From Bacteroides gallinarum DSM 18171 = JCM 13658 (GTDB lineage Bacteria; Bacteroidota; Bacteroidia; Bacteroidales; Bacteroidaceae): DNA of 51,246 bases. This document shows, piece by piece, positions 45,026 to 51,246 of the stretch; the stretch's first letter is position 1; every line of letters starts with the position of its first letter. The position numbers were made by a program, and so were the translations under genes. The stretch covers positions 20,160 through 71,405 of the forward strand of contig NZ_KB894140.1 of assembly GCF_000374365.1 (NCBI RefSeq). The letters run 5' to 3'. The notes beneath the pieces are model-generated. The model saw nothing but the letters and a program-made list of their open reading frames with translations, was not told the DNA's origin and made no database searches.

Positions 45026-45105
45026 CTATCGTTGGCTTATTTCAGCCTTTTCTAAATTGCCTCGACTGCACTGTTTGTACCGCCGTCATAGAAACTTAAT
45101 CGGAT

Positions 45106-46743
45106 ATGAAAATTCTCTGGATAGACCTGAACAGCTCTTACGCCCACTCTTCACTGGCACTCCCCGCATTGCATGCACAGATAGCGGACGACGCTTCCGT
45201 GGAGTGGGAAATCGTATCGGCAACAATCAATGAAAATATAGGGAGTATTGTAGAAGAAGCTTACCGGCATAAGCCCGATATTCTCGCTGCTACGGCCTGG
45301 CTGTTCAACCACGAACAACTGCTACATATTACATCGAGACTGAAAGTGCTGCTTCCCGAAGCCTGCCTCATATTGGGCGGACCGGAATTTCTCGGAGACA
45401 ACGAGCTCTTTCTGCGAAGGAATTCTTTTGTGGACTGCGTATTCAGGGGAGAGGGTGAAGAGGCCTTTCCCCAATGGCTCGCCTGCTGGAACCGCCCGGA
45501 ACAGTGGGATACGATTTCCGGACTATGCTACCTGGATACCGACAAACGGTACAGGGACAACGGGATAGCCCGCGTATCGGACTTTTCCGACCTCGTTCCA
45601 CCCGAAAAAAGCCGTTTCTTCAATTGGAGCAAGCCGTTTGTGCAACTGGAAACTACGCGCGGATGCTTCAACACATGCGCCTTTTGCGTCAGCGGCGGCG
45701 AGAAGCCGGTACGTACCCTTTCTATCGACAGCATCCGCCAACGACTTCAAATCATCCACGAGCACGGTATCAAGAATGTACGCGTGTTAGACCGTACGTT
45801 CAACTATAACACACGCCGTGCCAAAGAGCTAATCCGGCTGTTCCTGGAATATCCCGATATACGTTTTCACCTGGAGATACACCCGGCGCTTCTCTCCGGG
45901 GAATTGAAGGAGGAGCTGAAACAACTGCCACAGGGTTTGCTTCATCTCGAAGCCGGCATTCAGAGCCTGCGCGAACCCGTTCTCGTACAAAGCCGCCGCA
46001 TGGGTAGGTTGTCCGATGCCCTGGAAGGGTTGAAATTCCTCTGCTCGCTCCCGAACATGGAAACCCATGCCGACCTCATTGCCGGACTTCCCCTGTACCG
46101 TCTCAATGAGATATTCGAGGATGTATATACCCTTGCCGGATACAATGCCGGAGAGATACAGTTGGAATCGCTCAAACTACTGCCCGGCACGGAGATGCGC
46201 CGGCAGGCAGGGGAGCTGGGGATACGCTATTCTCCCCTCCCTCCTTACGAGGTTCTGGAAACAAACGAAATCACTGCCGGAGAGCTACAGACCGCCCGCC
46301 GGCTATCCCGTCTATTAGACGGTTTCTACAACACTCCCGCCTGGCAACCGCTGACGCGGAAGCTGATATTAAACGACAAGGCTTTCTTACATGATTTCCT
46401 GGATTACCTGACAGGGATAAACCTTATAGACCAGCCGATGAGCCTGGAAAAACGCGGGCTTATACTGTATGAATATTGTAAACGGAACTATCCGGAATAT
46501 AGGATGCAGGCAAGCATCGCATGGATAGAGGCGGGCATGTCATTGAAGAAGATGCCGGCAGAAAAGGTAAAGACCAAGCATCAGGTTCCGCCGGAGAGGT
46601 GGGAGGTAGTGTATGGAGATTATAAAGACAGCCTGCGACTCTGTTTTCTTCCGCCCGATGAACATACCCAATGCGGCTATTGGTTCGGATTCGAGTCCGA
46701 GATACAGAAAAGCACTCCCGTATTCAAGGCAAAAACATGCTGA
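45106..46743 (+). CDS. B12-binding-domain radical SAM protein (DUF4080-type)
   Basis: A 545-residue enzyme. The N-terminal cobalamin-binding-like domain (about 1-140) has ILGGPEFLGDNELFL and CVFRGEGEEAF. The radical SAM domain (about 175-400) has TTRGCFNTCAFC (CX3CX2C). A C-terminal DUF4080-like region (about 405-530) follows, with LYEYCKRNYPEYRMQA. The substrate is unknown. It is a stand-alone gene with a terminator at 46822-46898. Confidence 0.88.
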   Translation: MKILWIDLNSSYAHSSLALPALHAQIADDASVEWEIVSATINENIGSIVEEAYRHKPDILAATAWLFNHEQLLHITSRLKVLLPEACLILGGPEFLGDNELFLRRNSFVDCVFRGEGEEAFPQWLACWNRPEQWDTISGLCYLDTDKRYRDNGIARVSDFSDLVPPEKSRFFNWSKPFVQLETTRGCFNTCAFCVSGGEKPVRTLSIDSIRQRLQIIHEHGIKNVRVLDRTFNYNTRRAKELIRLFLEYPDIRFHLEIHPALLSGELKEELKQLPQGLLHLEAGIQSLREPVLVQSRRMGRLSDALEGLKFLCSLPNMETHADLIAGLPLYRLNEIFEDVYTLAGYNAGEIQLESLKLLPGTEMRRQAGELGIRYSPLPPYEVLETNEITAGELQTARRLSRLLDGFYNTPAWQPLTRKLILNDKAFLHDFLDYLTGINLIDQPMSLEKRGLILYEYCKRNYPEYRMQASIAWIEAGMSLKKMPAEKVKTKHQVPPERWEVVYGDYKDSLRLCFLPPDEHTQCGYWFGFESEIQKSTPVFKAKTC

Positions 46744-46821
46744 AAGGTTGCATGGGGAGTTGACAGGAAGCATGCGTCACACTATAAATACATGCTGCCG
46801 GGGAAACCCATAAAAGCTAAA

Positions 46822-46898
46822 AAACGGCCTCTCCCGGAATACCATTCGATTGTCTATCGTACCGATGATAGCCGAATGGTATTCCGAGAGAGCCCGTT
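46822..46898. terminator. long bidirectional hairpin terminator
   Basis: The arms 46822-46848 and 46872-46898 pair over 27 bases with two mismatches (core GGAATACCATTCG), with A-runs before and GTTTA after. It separates the converging radical SAM gene and FadL-like gene. Confidence 0.85.
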
Positions 46899-46955
46899 TA
46901 CTCTATCCGCAGGGCGACGGCAATAACAAGCCGTTTGCCCCGAACGGTTTCTTTC

Positions 46956-48620
46956 TTAGAAGCGCAACCCCAGTGTCAGCAATACCTGGCTACGGGTATT
47001 CTTGACCTTCGTTACGGTAGGGAGGCTTTGGAGTACCCTGTACTCTACCCCATTATCTACCTCGCGCCCCATTTCTGCAAACGGATAGAAGTCCTCTTTA
47101 TAAGAAGAAAACTTATATGCCAAATCCGCATAGAACATGGAACCGCGGTAACCGATACCCAAAGTGTAGTTGCTCAACGCTTTGGTATTGGCAAAGTCCG
47201 TATCGGTCTGAATGGAGTTCAAAGGCAGGTCTTTATAGGCATCGCTGTTGAAAATGGCAGTGCTGTAATTATATCCGGCACGCAAGGCGAATTGGGGGAT
47301 TACTTTGTATTCAGCCCCCAGGCGAATCGTGCTGACACCTTTCATCATAGGCGTAGTGCTGTTCTCGTACTCGAAAAGGTCGGAATAGCCGTCGTCCGGA
47401 TTCTTAAATTTCATAGACGAGTAATCCTCGTATTCGTACTCCGCTCCCAATGCCCAACTGTTGCCAATCGTATATCCAACGCTTACATTATACGTCCACG
47501 GGGTTTGAAGGCGGAACTGGCGTACCATATCTCCGTTGACCATATCGGGAGTATAGATGTCGTACATCTCGATATTTCCGCTTACGTCATTGGCTACGTC
47601 GGACTGTACCAGTGCGGATGTTTTATAGTCCAGGCTGTAAAACGTAGGCGTATGAATGGCCAAGCCTATACGCAACGGAGAATACTCGAACGGACGGACG
47701 ATAGCCCCGAATTTAAAATCGAATCCCGAGCCCTCTATCCTGTTCCAGGAGGTCAAGTTATATCCCTGACCGGCGTTGTCTCCCGTATAATTTTCATCAT
47801 AGAAAGTATATTTGCTGTAATCTATGGCATAAGCCCCGATAGTGAGTCCCAGGTACACACGGTCGCTGATATTAAAGGAAACATTGAAGTCGTACTGCTC
47901 GATGCCGCCACGTTCTTCGGAACGGAAAGTAGCATCGCCGTTTTCGTACATTCCATAATAGGAACCAGGAGTTTCATAAAGCGGCTTGCCGCTGCTATCC
48001 GTTATATGATTTCCGTCCTTATCCTTATAAGGCACATCCGTAACATCCGTCGTAAGATTGGAAATCAGCCAACTGTCATAGCCCAGGATAGAGAGCCACC
48101 CTACATTGTCGTCATAATAGGGATGGTCTCCCCAGCTCTCAATGCCTCCGGCCTGTTCCGCCATTTGGAAAGTTTGCGAGTGCGCGCCCAGATTGCCGCT
48201 CATCGACATATTCCGGTAAAAGGATTTAGCCTTGTGGTAATTAAAACCGAAATTCACATAACGCAACGCCGTGGCGTTGCCTATCTTCGAAGAGAGTACG
48301 AACCCGGCATTGTCGAAAGAAGCCCTTACCTTATCCGAGTTCATCTTGCTTCCCATATAGTTGCTTTCCGTACCATAAGAAGAAAAGCCGAACGATACCA
48401 TGGCATCGTTGCTACGATAGATGCCTATACCGGCAGGGTTGGTTCCAATGGTGGAGATATCGCCTCCCAAAGCCCCCATAGCGCCGCCCATACCGACAAA
48501 GCGCGCCGTACCGTTTAAATCCTTATTCGTTATCTTAGCAGCATCGTACACAGTCTGTGCACATACCGGAGCTGCTGCCGCCAGTAGCCCCCAAGCAGCC
48601 AAAGTGATTATCTTCTTCAT
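46956..48620 (-). CDS. outer-membrane protein, FadL/OmpP1-like
   Basis: A 554-residue beta-barrel protein. Signal peptide (cut after APVCAQ), then the FadL/OmpP1 opening with GTARFVGMGGAMGALGGD and TNPAGIGIYRSNDAM. Amphipathic strands follow and the C-terminus is LLTLGLRF (terminal Phe). Members of the family transport hydrophobic compounds across the outer membrane; the substrate is unknown. It lies 32 bases after the Ser/Arg-rich gene on the same strand and is probably co-transcribed. Confidence 0.85.
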   Translation of the reverse strand: MKKIITLAAWGLLAAAAPVCAQTVYDAAKITNKDLNGTARFVGMGGAMGALGGDISTIGTNPAGIGIYRSNDAMVSFGFSSYGTESNYMGSKMNSDKVRASFDNAGFVLSSKIGNATALRYVNFGFNYHKAKSFYRNMSMSGNLGAHSQTFQMAEQAGGIESWGDHPYYDDNVGWLSILGYDSWLISNLTTDVTDVPYKDKDGNHITDSSGKPLYETPGSYYGMYENGDATFRSEERGGIEQYDFNVSFNISDRVYLGLTIGAYAIDYSKYTFYDENYTGDNAGQGYNLTSWNRIEGSGFDFKFGAIVRPFEYSPLRIGLAIHTPTFYSLDYKTSALVQSDVANDVSGNIEMYDIYTPDMVNGDMVRQFRLQTPWTYNVSVGYTIGNSWALGAEYEYEDYSSMKFKNPDDGYSDLFEYENSTTPMMKGVSTIRLGAEYKVIPQFALRAGYNYSTAIFNSDAYKDLPLNSIQTDTDFANTKALSNYTLGIGYRGSMFYADLAYKFSSYKEDFYPFAEMGREVDNGVEYRVLQSLPTVTKVKNTRSQVLLTLGLRF

Positions 48621-48652
48621 ATCCTACAAATCTTTTTCTATTAATACTATAC

Positions 48653-49981
48653 CTATCTTCTTCTCGAAGCGCCGCCACCGCCGCCGGACGAACGGGTAGC
48701 ACCGCCTCCGCCGCCGCTGGAATAGCTGCGCGAACTGCTGCCACCGCCCGATGAGTAGCTACGGGTAGAGGAATTGTTCTGTACAGGCGTATAAGAACGG
48801 CGGCTACTGCTGCCGGTGGAATAGTTACGGGGCACAGTGGTGGAGCTGCCGCGGCTATAAGTGGACGAACGTCCGGTAGCCGAACGCCTTCCGCCTACGG
48901 AATTTGCACTGCTACCGCCACGCGATACACCCGTAGAAGAGCCTACACGCGTACTGCTGGGACGGGTATATACGTTGCGCCGTGCAGAGGAAGCATCCGT
49001 ACGGGTGGTTACCCCGCTACGTCCTCCCGACGAACGCGTACCCACCACGCGTCTGGTTGTGGTAGTACCGCTCTGGCCGTTCCTTCTGTAAGATGAAGTG
49101 CCCGAAGAACGGACGGAAGCGCCCGAACCTCCGCGAGTGACACTCGAACCCGACCTGCGGACAGCGGAGGAGGAAGAAGGATTCCTGTAACTGCTTACTC
49201 CCGAAGAACGGCGGTAGGTGTATGTATTGCGCGGTCTGTATCCGCCCCAATGTCCACCGGGGTAAAATCCGGGATGATAATGGTGGTGGTGTCCCCACCA
49301 GCCGCCATACCAACCTCCGTACCAGCCGCCCCAACTGATGCTCCAGCCCCAACCCGGGCCGTACCAGCCGTTCCAGCCCCAGCCATAATAGGGATAGCCG
49401 CCCCAGCCGAAGGAGTTATACCGCCAATCCCACCACAGGCGGTTGGTGTATGTAGGGAATACATAAGCGTACAGTCCGTCCGTATATACATTCCAGTCCC
49501 ACGAGTTCAGGCCATAGACCACATCCCAGTAAAGCGGGCTGCTGATGCTGATAGCATAACGGGGATTGCGGAAGCGGATGATGCGTGTGGCATATTCATA
49601 ATCGTCTTCCGAGCCGTCGAAGCCGTTCACCCATTCTCCGTCCAGGCCGTCATCCTCTTTTTCGTCTATATAGAGCGTATCGTTCTCCTGCGAGAATTTA
49701 TAGTCCTTGGCATCGTAACGGCGGTTGTACTCGTCCACATCGCGGATGTTGCCCTTACGGTCTTTTACCACAATCGTCGTGTTGCCCGGCGACGCATAAA
49801 CGGTAGTCGGCGCATTGGTCTTTACTACAACCGCCTCGGTGGCAGCCGGAGTTTTTTTCTTCTCCGTTTTTTCTTCCTTCTTCTTGGAAGGCACGTAGTA
49901 AAGGTCGTCATCTATACTTTGAGCCGAGAGCACCCACGGAAGCCACAAGGCAAAAAGCGATAAAAAAACAATCTTTTTCAT
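48653..49981 (-). CDS. secreted low-complexity Gly/Trp/Tyr- and Ser/Arg-rich protein
   Basis: A 442-residue exported protein (signal cut after VLSAQ). A Lys/Glu-rich stretch (30-45) and an ordered region (about 50-170, with TTVYASPGNTTIVVKDRKG) are followed by an aromatic-Gly region (about 175-245, GWGGYPYYGWGWNGWYGPGW then HHHHYHPG) and a disordered Ser/Arg/Thr/Gly tail of about 190 residues ending GGGASRRR. It might be a matrix or adhesive protein, or a cargo partner of the FadL-like protein. The tail is strongly basic and resembles a phase-separating or nucleic-acid-binding sequence. Confidence 0.75.
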   Translation of the reverse strand: MKKIVFLSLFALWLPWVLSAQSIDDDLYYVPSKKKEEKTEKKKTPAATEAVVVKTNAPTTVYASPGNTTIVVKDRKGNIRDVDEYNRRYDAKDYKFSQENDTLYIDEKEDDGLDGEWVNGFDGSEDDYEYATRIIRFRNPRYAISISSPLYWDVVYGLNSWDWNVYTDGLYAYVFPTYTNRLWWDWRYNSFGWGGYPYYGWGWNGWYGPGWGWSISWGGWYGGWYGGWWGHHHHYHPGFYPGGHWGGYRPRNTYTYRRSSGVSSYRNPSSSSAVRRSGSSVTRGGSGASVRSSGTSSYRRNGQSGTTTTRRVVGTRSSGGRSGVTTRTDASSARRNVYTRPSSTRVGSSTGVSRGGSSANSVGGRRSATGRSSTYSRGSSTTVPRNYSTGSSSRRSYTPVQNNSSTRSYSSGGGSSSRSYSSGGGGGATRSSGGGGGASRRR

Positions 49982-50026
49982 ATTCGTCTGGTTTACAGGT
50001 TTACATTTCCATACTTTTCCACATCA

Positions 50027-50034
50027 CAAAGATA
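50027..50034 (-). promoter_or_regulatory. -7 box for the low-complexity/FadL-like operon
   Basis: The minus strand reads TATCTTTG 46 bases upstream of the ATG at 49981; the -33 box is weak. A second minus-strand TATCTTTG lies at 50119-50126. Confidence 0.5.
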
Positions 50035-50101
50035 ACGCGGAGATTTGCCCCGTACAGGAGATTTTCCCCAAAGATTTATAGGGATTTCCCTAAATGCGCA
50101 C

Positions 50102-50126
50102 TATCTTTGTATTCAAAACAAAGATA
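50102..50126. promoter_or_regulatory. prmA -7 box facing an opposite -7 box
   Basis: TATCTTTG (plus, 50102-50109) and its exact complement CAAAGATA (50119-50126) form an 8-base inverted repeat with a nine-base spacer. The plus box would serve prmA with a start near 50116, and the facing minus box could fire toward 49981. The -33 boxes are weak. Confidence 0.5.
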
Positions 50127-50186
50127 AGCAGAAACAAGGTTCTCTCCTACGCCTGCCTTCTGCATTTAACAAACAATTATATTCCA

Positions 50187-51029
50187 ATGAAATATTTAGA
50201 ATTTATATTCCATACCACTCCCTGCACAGAGACGGCCAACGGCATCCTGTCGGCTGTATTGGGCGAAGCCGGTTTCGAGAGTTTCGTAGAACAACCCGGA
50301 GGCATAGCCGCCTACATCCAAAAAGACGCCTATAACGAAACACTCCTCAAGGAAGCTCTCTCGGATTTCCCCCTGCCCGGCACGCAGGTGGAATATACTT
50401 ACCACGAAGCGGAGGACAAGGACTGGAACGAGGAATGGGAAAAGAATTTCTTCCGGCCTATCATCATCGGCGACCGTTGTGTTATCCACAGTACATTCCA
50501 CAACGATGTTCCGCAGGCGGAATACGATATTGTTATCAATCCCCAAATGGCGTTCGGCACGGGACATCACGAGACTACCAGCCTCATCATCGGCGAGCTG
50601 CTGGACAATGAGCTGCAAGGAAAATCCCTGCTCGACATGGGTTGCGGAACATCTATTCTCGCCATACTGGCACGCATGCGCGGCGCTGCTCCCTGCACGG
50701 CTATCGACATAGACGAATGGTGCGTGCGCAACTCACTCGAGAATATCGGGCTGAACGGCGTAGACCGGATTTCCGTTTTCCAGGGAGACGCCTCTGCACT
50801 GAAAGACAAAGGAGCTTTCGACGTAATCATTGCCAACATCAACCGCAATATCCTGTTGAATGATATGAAACACTACGTGCGCTGCATGCATCCGGGCTCG
50901 GAGCTATATATGAGCGGTTTCTATGTAGACGATATTCCTCTGATACAGGCCGAGGCAGAACATAATGGGCTGCATTTCGTACACCACCGGGAAAAGAACC
51001 GCTGGGCTGCGGTGAAATTTATATTATAA
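50187..51029 (+). CDS. prmA: ribosomal protein L11 methyltransferase
   Basis: A 280-residue SAM-dependent methyltransferase that trimethylates ribosomal protein L11. The N-terminal substrate domain (1-95) and the methyltransferase domain carry INPQMAFGTGHHETTSL, LLDMGCGTSILAILA (motif I) and DVIIANINRNIL (catalytic NxNxN loop). The frame opens at 50094, but the promoter at 50102 excludes that start; MKYLEFIFHT at 50187 is the family start. Confidence 0.93.
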   Translation: MKYLEFIFHTTPCTETANGILSAVLGEAGFESFVEQPGGIAAYIQKDAYNETLLKEALSDFPLPGTQVEYTYHEAEDKDWNEEWEKNFFRPIIIGDRCVIHSTFHNDVPQAEYDIVINPQMAFGTGHHETTSLIIGELLDNELQGKSLLDMGCGTSILAILARMRGAAPCTAIDIDEWCVRNSLENIGLNGVDRISVFQGDASALKDKGAFDVIIANINRNILLNDMKHYVRCMHPGSELYMSGFYVDDIPLIQAEAEHNGLHFVHHREKNRWAAVKFIL

Positions 51030-51057
51030 CAAAAACCGGAAAGAAAGAAACGGAAAG

Positions 51058-51135
51058 TTAACTTCAAAAGCCCGATGATGTTAACTAAGCAGATGTAAAG
51101 AAGTTAACTAAGTAAATATAAAGAAGTTAACTAGG
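51058..51135. repeat. 23-bp direct repeat with GTTAACT
   Basis: GTTAACTAAGCAGATGTAAA and two further copies at 23-base spacing, plus AGTTAACT just before them, give four GTTAACT or TTAACT cores after prmA. Confidence 0.7.
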
Positions 51136-51165
51136 GATATTCAGTAAATGTCCCTAAAAATCAAG

Positions 51166-51213
51166 ATGGCATATGAAGATGATAGAGCATACTCACTTCA
51201 TATGCCATTTTTA
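51166..51213 (+). terminator. terminator downstream of prmA
   Basis: ATGGCATATGAAG and CTTCATATGCCAT are exact 13-base complements with a 17-base loop, followed by TTTTT. Confidence 0.85.
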
Positions 51214-51246
51214 TAGTCCTATTCCTGTAATTTCTCACACAATCTT

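Overview
The window reads as chromosomal DNA from a gut Bacteroidales (Bacteroides sensu lato). The evidence is a SusC-like TonB receptor with a lipoprotein partner, an HU-related protein / smalltalk / amidase module, a DUF4492-CydA-CydB oxidase operon, a LytS/LytTR pair, a split MacB exporter, and many copies of the Bacteroides promoter (TTTG, about 19-20 bp, TAnnTTTG).

Layout. 1-1700 is a non-coding satellite: 28 uninterrupted 49-bp units plus a partial, part of it in a 196-bp higher-order repeat, followed by an inverted copy and a 20-bp tandem array. 1800-3145 carries an HU-like protein, a 32-residue smalltalk protein and a T7-lysozyme-like amidase. 3268-9783 (minus) holds a lipoprotein/TonB-receptor operon and the ABC-F factor EttA. 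10449-10521 is tRNA-Lys(UUU) with a textbook promoter and terminator.

10600-22500 is an AT-richer accessory region: an acetyltransferase/AraC pair, a decayed integrase and, at 12566-19756, the most interesting locus. There a XerD-like tyrosine recombinase is followed by eight same-strand, mostly unrecognised genes. Two resemble immunity proteins (Imm26-like, and perhaps PoNi-like). Seven 42-48-bp intergenic sites separate them; six can fold into a hairpin whose inner stem covaries around a T(A/G)AAC loop. A perfect 8-6-8 palindrome sits between the recombinase and the first cassette and could be the primary insertion site. The layout matches the recombinase-associated acquired interbacterial defence (rAID-1) arrays known from gut Bacteroidales. 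A TetR regulator with a probable operator, a radical SAM protein and an HxlR regulator lie upstream.

22593-41000 returns to higher GC: an SDR/MATE operon, a spermidine/putrescine-type ABC transporter (potABC, then potD), nagA, an OmpA-like lipoprotein, the cytochrome bd operon and a TolC/MacA/MacB tripartite exporter. 41222-43077 is a LytS-type kinase with its LytTR regulator. 43080-45105 is a small AT-rich patch with two candidate small RNAs, two unrecognised proteins and a 56-residue repeat peptide; a third small-RNA candidate lies at 32730. The window closes with a B12-binding radical SAM protein, a FadL-like outer-membrane protein, a Ser/Arg/Gly-rich secreted protein and prmA.

A recurring property is that many intergenic gaps hold degenerate tandem or inverted repeats whose unit is private to that gap. 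All repeat counts, promoter matches and foldings were made by eye.
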